64,000 nucleotides of DNA from Bacteroidales bacterium (GCA_017445015.1 JAFSVL010000017.1:1-64000); one strand, 5' to 3'. Positions 25,171 through 33,531 are shown, counted from the first letter of the stretch. Notes: generated by a model not told the origin, from the letters alone. Numbers and translations are program-made.

Positions 25171-25729
25171 GGATTTCCTTTTCCTTCGCCGCGACGATTT
25201 CGTCGATTGTGGCGATGTTCTTGTCGGTAATCTTCTGTACTTCCTCCTCGGCTTCCTTTTCGGTGTCCTCGGAGAGGCCGTCGTTCTTCTGGGCCTTGCG
25301 GAGCTGGTCCACCGCGTCGCGGCGGGCGTTGCGGACGACGATTTTTGCGTTCTCGCCGGAGGCTTTAGCCTTCTTGATCAGTTCGCGGCGGCGTTCCTCG
25401 GTCAGGGCGGGAACGGTGCAGCGGATGATTTCGCCGTTGTTCTGGGGGGTGAGTCCGACATTGGAGTCGATGATGGCCTTTTCGATGGCGGCAATCAGGC
25501 TGCGCTCCCAGGGCTGGATGGCCAGGGTCTTGGCGTCCGGGGTGGTGATGGAGGAAACCTGGCCGATGGGGGTCATCGTACCGTAATAGCTGACCATCAC
25601 GTTCTTGAAGATGGACGGGTTGGCCTTGCCGACGCGGTAGGTCTTGAGGTCTTCTTCCAGGAAGAGGACGGCTTCCTGCATCTTCGCGTCGATATTCTCG
25701 ACAATCTTTTTTGCTTGCTCGGTTAACAT
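25160..25729 (-). CDS. frr: Ribosome recycling factor
   Basis: 189 residues, slightly longer than the usual 185. The three-helix bundle signatures are clear: VGKANPSIFKNVMVSYYGT near the N-terminus and a VRNARRDAVDQLRKAQKND helix in the second half. RRF splits post-termination ribosomes with EF-G. Start ATG 25729 (MLTEQAKKIV), 16 nt after the pyrH stop; pyrH-frr is a conserved bacterial pair. The stop overlaps lpxK by 11 bp. Confidence 0.97.
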   Translation of the reverse strand: MLTEQAKKIVENIDAKMQEAVLFLEEDLKTYRVGKANPSIFKNVMVSYYGTMTPIGQVSSITTPDAKTLAIQPWERSLIAAIEKAIIDSNVGLTPQNNGEIIRCTVPALTEERRRELIKKAKASGENAKIVVRNARRDAVDQLRKAQKNDGLSEDTEKEAEEEVQKITDKNIATIDEIVAAKEKEILTV

Positions 25730-25745
25730 ATCCTTTGATTTGATT

Positions 25746-26450
25746 TTATGCGTGTACCAGGGTGCCGGCCTTGCCGCCGCGCAGGATGTCCAGCAGGGCG
25801 TCCGGATCATTGATATTGAAGACCACGATGGGGACGGGCCCCTGCTCGCAGAGGGCGAACGCCGTGGTGTCCATGACTTTCAGGCGGTCGTTGATGGCTT
25901 TCTCGAAAGTCAGTTCGTCGAATTTGACGGCATCCGGGTTCCTCAGGGGATCTTTGTCGTAAACGCCGTCCACCCGCGTTCCTTTCAGCACGGCCTCCGC
26001 ACCCAGTTCCAACGCCCGCAGGGCGGCTCCCGAATCGGTGGAGAAATACGGGTTGCCGGTGCCTCCGGCGAGGAGCGCTACGCCTCCGCGTTTGAGTACG
26101 GCGAGCGCCGAGTCGCGGTCATAGTAGCGGGCAATCGGCGCCATCGGCGTTGCGGTGAAGACCTCCGCCTCGATGCCTTCGCTGCGAAGGGCTCCCGCCA
26201 GTGCAAGGGAGTTGATGACGGTCGCGAGCATCCCCATGCGGTCGCCCGTGACACGGTCGAATCCTTTCCCTACGCCCTGCAAGCCGCGGAAGATGTTTCC
26301 GCCTCCGGTGACGATGGCCATCTGGTGACCTTCCCGCACCGCGGCGGCGATGCGATGCGAGAAAACTTTCAGGTATTCCACATCGATGCCCCGGCCTTCC
26401 TGTTCGCCAAGCCGCTCTCCGCTTAATTTCAAAAGGACTCTTCTGTACAT
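25746..26450 (-). CDS. pyrH: UMP kinase
   Basis: 234 residues. The N-terminus MYRRVLLKLSGERLG and the VTGGGNIFRGLQG motif are diagnostic of the hexameric bacterial UMP kinase (amino-acid-kinase fold), which makes UDP from UMP. ATG 26450 was selected because the open frame upstream (to 26525) is not homologous. A minus-strand TATTTTTG box lies about 25 nt upstream. Co-transcribed with frr. Confidence 0.96.
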   Translation of the reverse strand: MYRRVLLKLSGERLGEQEGRGIDVEYLKVFSHRIAAAVREGHQMAIVTGGGNIFRGLQGVGKGFDRVTGDRMGMLATVINSLALAGALRSEGIEAEVFTATPMAPIARYYDRDSALAVLKRGGVALLAGGTGNPYFSTDSGAALRALELGAEAVLKGTRVDGVYDKDPLRNPDAVKFDELTFEKAINDRLKVMDTTAFALCEQGPVPIVVFNINDPDALLDILRGGKAGTLVHA

Positions 26451-26547
26451 AGTGTCTGGCTTTTGTTCGAAACACAAAAATACCGGAAAATTATGAAACT
26501 TGCAAGATATGGCGTATATTTGCAAACCTTATCATATTATTGACGCG

Positions 26548-27276
26548 ATGTTTATTTTTACTTCTTCCATCGGCAAAAAATTCATCCAGGCCGTCAGCGG
26601 AGCATTCCTGATCGTGTTCCTGCTGCTGCACGCCACCATCAACTTCTTTTCCGTCATCGATTCCTTTACGGGCAAGTACGGTGCCTGTGCGGGGGACGAT
26701 GCCCTCTTCTCCGAAGGGGACGGCCTCTTCAAGCTGGGCTGTGACTTTATGTCCACGCCCGTCATCAGCATCATGGTCCCCATCCTGGCGCTGGGCTTCC
26801 TCATCCATATTCTTTATGGTTGCTGGCTCACGGCGCAGAACCTGCGGGCGAGGGGCGGCCTGAAGCGCTATGAGGTCTCCAGCCGGGCGGCGGCGGATTC
26901 CTGGTCTGCCCGGAATATGTTTGTCCTGGGTATGGTGATTCTGGGATTCATCGTTTTCCATCTGACCCATTTCTGGGCGAAGATGCAGCTCCCCGAGATG
27001 TTCGGGATCGGCACTTTCGAGAACAACCCCTACCTGCTGCTCAATGTCACCTTCGGTTCCTGGTGGATGCTGGCGCTTTATCTGCTGTGGTTCCTGGCAC
27101 TCTGGTTCCACCTTTGCCACGGTTTCTGGAGCATGCTGCAGACGGTTGGCTGGAACGGCAGCGTCTGGTTCAAGCGGCTCAAGGTCATCAGCGTCCTCGT
27201 CTCGAGCCTGATCTGCCTGATGTTCGCCGCGGTGGCCGTCAACGCCTATATCCAGGCGAATTTCCTTGCCGCCTGA
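26548..27276 (+). CDS. sdhC: Succinate dehydrogenase/fumarate reductase cytochrome b subunit (b558 type), unaccompanied
   Basis: 242 residues with five hydrophobic helices and conserved heme-ligand histidines (LLLHATINFF, FLIHILYGCWL, VFHLTHFW, LWFHLCHGFW). The AQNLRARGG segment matches Bacteroides-type SdhC/FrdC. It anchors the flavoprotein and iron-sulphur subunits and passes electrons between quinone and succinate/fumarate. In Bacteroidetes it normally precedes sdhA and sdhB; here rplM follows instead. ATG 26548 gives the usual MFxxxSSIGKK start; TATATTTG at 26515-26522 is a plausible -7 box. Divergent from pyrH. Confidence 0.9.
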   Translation: MFIFTSSIGKKFIQAVSGAFLIVFLLLHATINFFSVIDSFTGKYGACAGDDALFSEGDGLFKLGCDFMSTPVISIMVPILALGFLIHILYGCWLTAQNLRARGGLKRYEVSSRAAADSWSARNMFVLGMVILGFIVFHLTHFWAKMQLPEMFGIGTFENNPYLLLNVTFGSWWMLALYLLWFLALWFHLCHGFWSMLQTVGWNGSVWFKRLKVISVLVSSLICLMFAAVAVNAYIQANFLAA

Positions 27277-27293
27277 GGGCGCGGGAAATGATT

Positions 27294-27325
27294 TTTGGTT
27301 AAAAGTAAAATAATTGCTACCTTTG
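27294..27325 (+). promoter_or_regulatory. Promoter of the rplM operon
   Basis: TTTG at 27294-27297 and TACCTTTG at 27318-27325 are separated by 20 nt, a good Bacteroidetes -33/-7 pair. The predicted start is near 27330, giving a 5' leader of about 55 nt before the rplM GTG. Confidence 0.65.
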
Positions 27326-27360
27326 CGACCCCTATTTTGTGTAGGGATCGCAAATTTTTT
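27322..27360 (+). promoter_or_regulatory. Hairpin with T-tract upstream of rplM (possible r-protein leader or attenuator)
   Basis: TTTGCGA (27322-27328) pairs with TCGCAAA (27348-27354), then after a C/A mismatch CCCTA (27330-27334) pairs with TAGGG (27342-27346), followed by a run of T from 27355. It resembles a terminator or a ribosomal-protein leader; leaders upstream of L13 have been described in Bacteroidia. The outer arm overlaps the -7 box, so only upstream-initiated transcripts could form the whole structure. Confidence 0.5.
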
Positions 27361-27386
27361 GTATTAACCAGTTAAAGATCAACACA

Positions 27387-27839
27387 GTGGACACACAAAG
27401 CTACAAGACTGTATCTCTCAACAAGGAGACAGTGGACAAGAAGTGGGTCGTCATTGATGCGACGGATCTCGCACTGGGTCGTCTGGCTGCCCGCGTGGCG
27501 CTTGTCCTGAGGGGCAAGAACAAGCCCGGCTTCACCCCGCACGTGGATTGCGGTGACAATGTCATCGTCGTCAACGCGGAGAAGGTGGCGCTGAGCGGCA
27601 AGAAGATGACCGACCGCGTCTACACGCGCTACACCGGATATCCCGGCGGACAGCGTTTCACGACGCCCAAGGAGATTCTCGCCAAGAGGCCTACCGAACT
27701 CGTCCGGAGAGCAGTGAAGGGTATGCTCCCGAAGACGCGCCTTGGCAACAAGCTGATCGGCAACCTGTTCATTTACGCAGGTCCCAATCATCCGCACGAG
27801 GCCCAGAACCCTAAAACTATCAAGTTGAACGAAATTTAA
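27387..27839 (+). CDS. rplM: 50S ribosomal protein L13
   Basis: 150 residues. The core L13 motifs are present: WVVIDATDLALGRLAARVA, then PHVDCGDNVIVVNAEK, RVYTRYTGYPGGQR and VKGMLPKTRLG. The start codon is GTG at 27387 (MDTQSYKTVSLNKE), matching the N-terminus of Bacteroides L13; no earlier in-frame start fits. It binds 23S rRNA early in 50S assembly. rpsI follows 9 nt downstream, the classic L13-S9 pair. Confidence 0.98.
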   Translation: MDTQSYKTVSLNKETVDKKWVVIDATDLALGRLAARVALVLRGKNKPGFTPHVDCGDNVIVVNAEKVALSGKKMTDRVYTRYTGYPGGQRFTTPKEILAKRPTELVRRAVKGMLPKTRLGNKLIGNLFIYAGPNHPHEAQNPKTIKLNEI

Positions 27840-27848
27840 ACAGAGCAA

Positions 27849-28238
27849 ATGGAACAGACAAACGCCCTTGGAAGACGCAAGGCAGCTGTTGCTCGCGTTT
27901 ATCTCGCAGCCGGTAAAGGCAACGTTACGATCAACGACCGTCCCGTGGAGGAGTATTTCGCCCTCGAGTCGCTCCGTTACATCGTCGCCCAGCCTTTCGA
28001 GGTGACATCCACCGCAGGTCAGTTTGACGTGAAGGTGACCATCGCCGGCGGTGGCATCAAAGGCCAGGCCGAGGCCATCCGTCTCGGTATCGCCCGCGCC
28101 CTCTGCGAGCTGGATGCAGAAGCGTACCGTCCCGCGCTCAAGGCCGCCGGTTTCCTCACCCGCGATGCACGCGAGGTTGAGCGCAAGAAACCCGGTCAGC
28201 CCGGTGCCCGCAGACGCTTCCAGTTCAGCAAACGTTAG
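27849..28238 (+). CDS. rpsI: 30S ribosomal protein S9
   Basis: 129 residues. [13 protein letters not shown] at the N-terminus, the [19 protein letters not shown] loop and the C-terminal RRRFQFSKR tail that contacts P-site tRNA are all diagnostic. It ends 171 nt before rpsB. Confidence 0.98.
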   Translation: MEQTNALGRRKAAVARVYLAAGKGNVTINDRPVEEYFALESLRYIVAQPFEVTSTAGQFDVKVTIAGGGIKGQAEAIRLGIARALCELDAEAYRPALKAAGFLTRDAREVERKKPGQPGARRRFQFSKR

Positions 28239-28409
28239 AAGCGAACCGCTGTTTTACGGCACGGATGCGGTTGTAAACTGCCCCTGCAGGTGGTTGCCGC
28301 TCCGCGGAAAAGGTCAGGGACCGGTCCCGCTGAAGTCCGCTACCCGGACCTTGATGAAAAGAGTCCGCCCGATGCGGCGGAAAAGGATCAAGAAATCAGA
28401 AACAAAACA

Positions 28410-29264
28410 ATGTCAAGAACAAATTTCCAAGAACTGCTTGATGCAGGCGTACATTTCGGGCATCTGGCCAGGAAGTGGAACCCCAAAATGGCTCCCTATA
28501 TCTTCGACCAGAAGAACGGAATCCACGTGATTGACCTGCACAAGACCATCGTCAAGATTGACGAGGCCGCCGAGGAAATGAAGCAGCTCGCGAAGTCGGG
28601 CCGCAAGATTCTCTTCGTGGCGACCAAGAAACAGGCGAAAGACGTCGTCTCCGAGAAGGCGGCGGCCGTCGGTATGCCTTCGGTGACCGAGCGCTGGGCG
28701 GGCGGTATGCTTACCAATTTCCCGACCATCCGCAAGGCGGTCAAGAAGATGGGCACCATCGACAAAATGAAAGAGGACGGCACCTTCGAGAAACTTGCAA
28801 AGCGTGAGCGCCTGCAGGTGGACCGCCAGAGAGCCAAACTCGAGAAGAACCTCGGCTCCATCCGCGACATGAGCCGCCTCCCTTCGGCCCTTTTCGTGGT
28901 CGATATCCAGAAGGAAGCCAACGCGGTGAAGGAAGCCAACCGGCTCAACATTCCGGTATTCGCAATGGTCGATACTTGTTGCGATCCCACTCCCATTGAT
29001 TATGTGATTCCGGCCAATGATGATGCCACCAAGTCCATCGAGTGCATTATGAACGCCCTCTGCGCCGCCATTGCGGAAGGTCTGGAGGAGCGCAAGCTCG
29101 AGAAGGACAAGGAAGCCGTTCCCGAGGAAGGCGCCGAGGAAGTGAAGGAAGCTCCCGCCGGCAAGAAACTCCGTGCCCGCAAGGGTGCGAAGGCCGAGGG
29201 TGAAGCCCCTGTCGCCGAAGTTGCCGAAACTCCCGCCGAAGAAGCCGCTCCCGCGGCCGAGTAG
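28410..29264 (+). CDS. rpsB: 30S ribosomal protein S2
   Basis: 284 residues. MSRTNFQELLDAGVHFGH and RWNPKMAPYIF-like segments, the FVATKKQA motif and VDTCCDPTPIDYVIPANDD identify S2. The last ~50 residues form an Ala/Glu/Lys-rich extension beyond the usual ~235-residue fold, as often seen in Bacteroidetes. Start ATG 28410; the longer open frame from 28290 is untranslated leader. The 171-nt gap after rpsI (28239-28409) is GC-rich with a CCGCTCCGCGG palindrome at 28297-28307. rpsB-tsf is the standard pair. Confidence 0.98.
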   Translation: MSRTNFQELLDAGVHFGHLARKWNPKMAPYIFDQKNGIHVIDLHKTIVKIDEAAEEMKQLAKSGRKILFVATKKQAKDVVSEKAAAVGMPSVTERWAGGMLTNFPTIRKAVKKMGTIDKMKEDGTFEKLAKRERLQVDRQRAKLEKNLGSIRDMSRLPSALFVVDIQKEANAVKEANRLNIPVFAMVDTCCDPTPIDYVIPANDDATKSIECIMNALCAAIAEGLEERKLEKDKEAVPEEGAEEVKEAPAGKKLRARKGAKAEGEAPVAEVAETPAEEAAPAAE

Positions 29265-29295
29265 TTCCGTTTGAATCTCTAAAAAGTTAAGTGAT

Positions 29296-30291
29296 ATGGC
29301 TATTACAGCAGCAGATGTAATGAAGTTGCGCAAGATGACCTCCGCCGGCATGATGGATTGCAAGAAGGCGCTGGAAGAAGCTGAAGGCAACTTTGAGAAG
29401 GCTATCGGCATTATCCGTGAGAAAGGCAAGCTCGTCGCCGCCAAACGTGCGGACCGCGAGACGACCGAAGGCGCGGTGAAGGCCCGTATCGCCGGGAACA
29501 AGGGCATCCTTGTCTGCCTGGGTTGCGAGACCGATTTCGTCAGCCGCAACGCCGATTTCCAGGCGCTGGCGGAGGCGATTGCCGATGTCGCCATCGCCTC
29601 CTGTCCCGCCGACCTCGAAGGCCTGAAGGCCTGCAAGATGGCGGACGGCTATACTGTGGCGGAGGCCGTCGAGGCCCAGACCGGAAAGACCGGTGAGAAG
29701 CACGTCCTCGTAGGGTACGCGCTTGTGGAAGCCCCCTTCGTGGTGGAATATATCCACAAGATCAACGGCAAACTCGGTGCTCTGGTGGGCTTCAACAAGG
29801 AAGTCCCCACGGAACTCGCCAAGGGGGTCGTGATGCAGGTGGCTTCGATGAACCCCGTTTCCCTCTCCAAGGAGGACTGCCCGCAGGCCACCATTGACAA
29901 CGAACTGGCCGTGGCCGTGCAGAAGACCCGCGAGGAACTGGTGCAGAAGGCCGTTGACGCCGCCCTCAAGAAGGTGGGCATCAATCCTGCGCACGTGGAC
30001 AGCGAGGACCATATCGAGTCCAATACCGCGAAGGGCTGGATTACTCCCGAACAGGCCGCCCAGGCCCGCGAAATCATTAAGACCGTCGGCGCCGAGAAGG
30101 CTGCAAGCCTCAACGAGCAGATGATCCAGAACATCGCGAACGGGCGTCTTGCCAAGTTCTTCAAGGAGCAGACCCTGCTCGAGCAGGACTACCAGATGTC
30201 CGATGAGAAGATGACGGTCGGACAGGCCGTCGCCGCAGTGGACAAGGACGCGAAGGTCGTCGCTTTCAAGCGCTTCTCCCTGAACGACTAA
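29296..30291 (+). CDS. tsf: Elongation factor Ts
   Basis: 331 residues. The N-terminal UBA-like domain (VMKLRKMTSAGMMDCKKALEE) and the EF-Tu-contacting TDFVSRN motif are present, and the length matches the long Bacteroidetes form. EF-Ts exchanges GDP for GTP on EF-Tu. It lies 31 nt after rpsB and is followed by a clear terminator. Confidence 0.98.
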   Translation: MAITAADVMKLRKMTSAGMMDCKKALEEAEGNFEKAIGIIREKGKLVAAKRADRETTEGAVKARIAGNKGILVCLGCETDFVSRNADFQALAEAIADVAIASCPADLEGLKACKMADGYTVAEAVEAQTGKTGEKHVLVGYALVEAPFVVEYIHKINGKLGALVGFNKEVPTELAKGVVMQVASMNPVSLSKEDCPQATIDNELAVAVQKTREELVQKAVDAALKKVGINPAHVDSEDHIESNTAKGWITPEQAAQAREIIKTVGAEKAASLNEQMIQNIANGRLAKFFKEQTLLEQDYQMSDEKMTVGQAVAAVDKDAKVVAFKRFSLND

Positions 30292-30310
30292 TCCTTGCAG
30301 GAGTTGACGA

Positions 30311-30344
30311 AAGACCGGCAGCCTTCGGGTTTGCCGGTTTTTTT
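30311..30344 (+). terminator. Rho-independent terminator of rpsB-tsf
   Basis: ACCGGCA (30314-30320) pairs with TGCCGGT (30332-30338), followed by a T-tract to 30344. It ends 2 nt before the -7 box of the next gene, so terminator and promoter are nested. Confidence 0.75.
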
Positions 30345-30345
30345 A

Positions 30346-30353
30346 TATCTTTG
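30346..30353 (+). promoter_or_regulatory. -7 box (TATCTTTG) for the small lipoprotein gene
   Basis: A perfect TAnnTTTG abuts the tsf terminator T-tract and ends 5 nt before the ATG at 30359. The -33 element would fall in the terminator stem; no clear TTG is there. Confidence 0.5.
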
Positions 30354-30358
30354 CGGAT

Positions 30359-30982
30359 ATGAAAGTTCAAATCTGGCCGATACTGACGCTGGCTTTTCTT
30401 TTTTGTATGTCGTGCGACGATGCGCGGTATCCTGAGGAGCCATCGGCGGATTATGCTCCGCAAATCCCTGAAGCCGTCGATTTGGGACTGAGCGTGCGCT
30501 GGGCGTCCTTTAACCTGGGCGCAGCGGCTCCTGAAGGCTATGGGGACTGTTTTGCCTGGGGAGAGACCCTCCCCAAAGGCGCTTATACCCTCTCGTCGTA
30601 TAAAGGGGACGGAAACTTTGCGGATGCCGCGTCCGCGGCCCTGGGCGGAGGCTGGCGCGTTCCCTCCTATGCGGAGTGGAACGAACTCTCCAAACCGGAA
30701 AATGCCTCCTGGGAATGGACCCGGCTGAACGGGATTTTCGGTATGAAGGTCATCAGCAAGGTCGGCGGGTATGAGGGAAACTGGATTTTCCTGCCCGCCG
30801 CCGGCTACCGTTACAGCAGGAGTTGGTACGGCTTCCGCTTCTATGGCTATTACTGGGCCTCGTCTCCGCATCCGGACGGGACGGAGTTCGCCCGCCGCGT
30901 CTATTTCTATTCGGGCGGGATAAGCGGAAATGAATACGGCCGTTCGTTCTACGGACTCTCTATCCGTCCTGTCTGCGAATAA
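30359..30982 (+). CDS. Lipoprotein with a Fibrobacter succinogenes major-paralogue (FISUMP-type) domain
   Basis: 207 residues. The lipoprotein signal ends at lipobox CMSC (Cys19). The rest matches the FISUMP domain: VDLGLSVRWASFNLGA, FAWGE, GGGWRVPSYAEWNEL, then NWIFLPAAGYR, YYWASSP and a final LSIRPVCE. The domain is related to C-type-lectin-like folds and is common on Bacteroidales surfaces; its ligand is unknown. Its own promoter is fused to the tsf terminator. The 3' end overlaps lutC by 23 bp, tail to tail. Confidence 0.85.
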   Translation: MKVQIWPILTLAFLFCMSCDDARYPEEPSADYAPQIPEAVDLGLSVRWASFNLGAAAPEGYGDCFAWGETLPKGAYTLSSYKGDGNFADAASAALGGGWRVPSYAEWNELSKPENASWEWTRLNGIFGMKVISKVGGYEGNWIFLPAAGYRYSRSWYGFRFYGYYWASSPHPDGTEFARRVYFYSGGISGNEYGRSFYGLSIRPVCE

Positions 30983-31481
30983 GGACGCCCAAGGAACGGG
31001 CGCCGTGGGCCCCGAACACGAGGGCCTGCTCTATATCGGCGGTCTTGGACGGGCCTGAAATGAAGATGCCGTAGCGGGCCGGACTTTCGCCCAGGCGGTC
31101 AAAGGCATCGTGCATGTTGTGTACGATGGCGTCCTCGGGAATGACCAGCACCAGCGTATCTGTGATGAAATAATCCACCCGGGGGCGGCCCTCCGGTTCG
31201 GGAAGATAGACGCAACCGTTCTCGGCCACCCCGAACCGTCCCGGCACGACGGCAATCCCTTCCGCTTCCGGGAAGAGTTCCCGTGCGGCGTCCTCCTCGT
31301 CTTCACCCGATTCCAGGAAGCGCACCTTCCCGCCGCTTCCCTTCACGGCTTCGCAAAACTGTGCGAGGGGATCTTCATAACGCAGGGAACCCTGTTTCAG
31401 GGCGGCCAGGTCGTGTTTTTCAAAAATTTCCGGCTGTGCGGCGCGCAGCGACCGGAAGATAATTTCCTTACTTGTTGCCAT
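30960..31481 (-). CDS. lutC: Lactate utilization protein C (LutC/YkgG)
   Basis: 173 residues from ATG 31481 (a GTG lies one codon earlier). The YFITDTLVLVIPEDAIVHNMHDA region and the FISGPSKTADIEQALVFGAHG motif are typical of the LUD domain. LutABC oxidises L-lactate to pyruvate through iron-sulphur proteins. It overlaps the lutB 3' end by 14 bp and ends inside the convergent FISUMP gene. It is shorter than many LutC proteins (~240 residues) but matches the compact YkgG form. Confidence 0.9.
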   Translation of the reverse strand: MATSKEIIFRSLRAAQPEIFEKHDLAALKQGSLRYEDPLAQFCEAVKGSGGKVRFLESGEDEEDAARELFPEAEGIAVVPGRFGVAENGCVYLPEPEGRPRVDYFITDTLVLVIPEDAIVHNMHDAFDRLGESPARYGIFISGPSKTADIEQALVFGAHGARSLGVLIRRQDG

Positions 31482-32778
31482 CACGCAGTTTTTTATAGGA
31501 TTTCTGGGAAGCGATATCGGGAAATTCCCGGCCTTTGCCCCATCGGGCGCCGAAGGCCTTGAGCATCTTCATGCCGGGCTTTCCGGCACGGAGCGCGGTT
31601 TCCAGCGTCCAGGGCTGCGCCATGACAAGCCCCATCCCTTTGGAGAGCAGCATTTTCCTTCCCGAAGCATGCCAGCGCTGCCGGGCCTTGTAAATCTGGT
31701 CCGGGAGGTCCACTTTCGCCGGGCACAGGGAACTGCAGGAGGCGCATAGCGTGCAGGCGGAAAGGTTGTCGCGGTAGCGGCGGGCGTCGGCCATTATGCC
31801 GAGGTTGATGCCCACGGGCCCCGGAATAAAATAGGAATAGGCGTAGCCGCCGATGCGCCGGTACACCGGGCAGGTATTCATGCAGCCGCCGCAGCGCAGA
31901 CAGTTCAACAGGCGGAAGTGCTCCCAGTCCGCAAGGATTCGGCTCCGGCCGTTGTCCACGATGATGATGTGGAATTCGCTGCCTTCACGGGGTGCGCTGT
32001 ACAGGGTCGTATAGGTGGTGACGGGCTGCCCCGTCGCCGTGCGGGCCAGCAGGCGGGTGAATACGCCGAGGCTTTCGCGGTCCGGGACGATTTTATCGAT
32101 GCCGAAGGCGGCAATCTGCAGTTTCGGCAGCGAGGTTCCCATGTCGGCATTGCCCTCGTTGGTGCAGACGACGACCTCGCCGGTCGATGCCACCGCGAAA
32201 TTCACTCCGGTCATTCCGGCATCGGCGGTCAGGAACTTTTCCCGCAGGTTGCGCCGCGCCGCATGGGTGAGGTAGGTCGGGTCGGCATTTCCGGGCTCGG
32301 TGCCCATTTCCTTTTCGAAGAGCCGCCCCACTTCCTCGCGCTTGACGTGGATGGCGGGCAGGACGATATGGCTGGGGCGGGACCCCATCAACTGGATGAT
32401 CCGCTCGCCGAGGTCGGTTTCAATCGCTTCGATGCCCAGGCCTTCGAGGTAGGGGACGAGCCCGCATTCTTCGGAGAGCATCGATTTGCTCTTGACGAAG
32501 CGCTTGACGCCGCGCTCCGTAAGCAGGTTGCCGATGATTTCCCGGTATTCCCGGGCATCTGCCGCCCAGTGTACGACGGCGCCTGCGGCGGAAGCCTTCT
32601 TCTCGAACTGCTCCAACAGTTCGGGCAGGTGGCTGTTGCTGTAGAGTTTGAGCCGGGAAGCCGCGTCGCGCAGGGCTTCCCATTCGGGGATGGTCTTGGC
32701 GAGACGGTCCCGTTTGCCGCGGACGAGCCACAGGGTTTCGTCCTGCCAGTCCACTTTTGCATGATCGATCTTTCTCAT
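31468..32778 (-). CDS. lutB: Lactate utilization iron-sulphur protein LutB (YkgF)
   Basis: 436 residues. An N-terminal LUD domain (residues ~60-290, with TGVNFAVASTGEVVV) precedes a ferredoxin-like domain with two 4Fe-4S clusters, CLRCGGCMNTCP and CTLCASCSSLCP. Start ATG 32778 overlaps the lutA stop as ATGA; the long open frame upstream is not homologous. It carries electrons from lactate oxidation toward the quinone pool or another acceptor. Confidence 0.93.
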   Translation of the reverse strand: MRKIDHAKVDWQDETLWLVRGKRDRLAKTIPEWEALRDAASRLKLYSNSHLPELLEQFEKKASAAGAVVHWAADAREYREIIGNLLTERGVKRFVKSKSMLSEECGLVPYLEGLGIEAIETDLGERIIQLMGSRPSHIVLPAIHVKREEVGRLFEKEMGTEPGNADPTYLTHAARRNLREKFLTADAGMTGVNFAVASTGEVVVCTNEGNADMGTSLPKLQIAAFGIDKIVPDRESLGVFTRLLARTATGQPVTTYTTLYSAPREGSEFHIIIVDNGRSRILADWEHFRLLNCLRCGGCMNTCPVYRRIGGYAYSYFIPGPVGINLGIMADARRYRDNLSACTLCASCSSLCPAKVDLPDQIYKARQRWHASGRKMLLSKGMGLVMAQPWTLETALRAGKPGMKMLKAFGARWGKGREFPDIASQKSYKKLRDGNK

Positions 32779-33488
32779 AGGCCGCAGGCAAGGATTTCGG
32801 TGATGTGGAGGGTTTTGACCGGAAGTTTTTCCGCGGCGATGATACCGGCCTGGTGCATCAGGCAGGAACTGTCGGCGGCGGTGATGTATTCGGGGCCGGT
32901 CGCCATGTGGCGGCGGACGCGGTCTTGTCCCATCTTGACGGAGATGTCGCTCTCCTCCGCAGAAAACAGTCCGCCGAAGCCGCAGCATTCGTCGGGACGT
33001 TCGCTTTCCACGACTTCGATGCCGTCAATCAGCGACAAAAGGTCCCGCAGTTTGTTGAAATAGGGAACATTCTGCTCGGAAGGGGAGGACAGTCCGGTCA
33101 TCCGCACCCCGTGGCAACTGTTATGCAGGCAGACCTTGTGCGGGAAACGGCCGGGCAGCGACGCCGGCTTCACGACATCGTGCAGGTATTCGCAGATCTC
33201 CCAGATGCGGCCCTTGAAGCGGTCTCCGTAATGTTCCCGCACGAAGGAAACACAACTCGACGAGGGCCCGACAATCGTGTCGTAGCGCTCGAAAATCTTC
33301 TCGAAGCGTCGCTTGAGCGCGTCCGTGTCGGATTCATAGCCCGCATTGGCCATCGGCTGGCCGCAGCAGGTCTGTCCGTCCGGAATTTCTGCCTCTACGC
33401 CGAGGTGGCGCAGGAGCCTGAGGCAGGCGCGGGGAACCTGCGGGGAAACCGCCCTGACATAGCAGGGTACAAAGAGGGCAACTTTCAT
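32775..33488 (-). CDS. lutA: Lactate utilization protein A (LutA/YkgE), CCG-domain
   Basis: 237 residues with two cysteine-rich CCG domains: PDGQTCCGQPMANAG and ERPDECCGFGGLFS, plus HNSCHGVRM. Such domains bind non-cubane iron-sulphur clusters in LutA, GlpC and heterodisulphide reductase. ATG 33488 is the family start (MKVALFVPCYV). The run lutA-lutB-lutC has overlapping starts. The promoter is a TATCTTTG box (33514-33507), divergent from the flippase. Confidence 0.93.
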   Translation of the reverse strand: MKVALFVPCYVRAVSPQVPRACLRLLRHLGVEAEIPDGQTCCGQPMANAGYESDTDALKRRFEKIFERYDTIVGPSSSCVSFVREHYGDRFKGRIWEICEYLHDVVKPASLPGRFPHKVCLHNSCHGVRMTGLSSPSEQNVPYFNKLRDLLSLIDGIEVVESERPDECCGFGGLFSAEESDISVKMGQDRVRRHMATGPEYITAADSSCLMHQAGIIAAEKLPVKTLHITEILACGL

Positions 33489-33506
33489 TGGCGGAATTCG
33501 TTTCTG

Positions 33507-33531
33507 CAAAGATAGAAAATTATTACCTTTG
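33507..33531. promoter_or_regulatory. Divergent promoter pair for lutABC and the flippase
   Basis: On the minus strand TATCTTTG (33514-33507) precedes lutA by 18 nt. On the plus strand TACCTTTG (33524-33531) ends 7 nt before the flippase ATG. Only 50 bp separate the two start codons, so the -33 regions overlap. Confidence 0.55.

Noticed and set aside
28239-28409. A small gene or the N-terminal extension of S2 between rpsI and rpsB
   Set aside because: The frame is open, but the peptide is not S2-like and S2 starts naturally at 28410. The region is better seen as a leader with a small palindrome.
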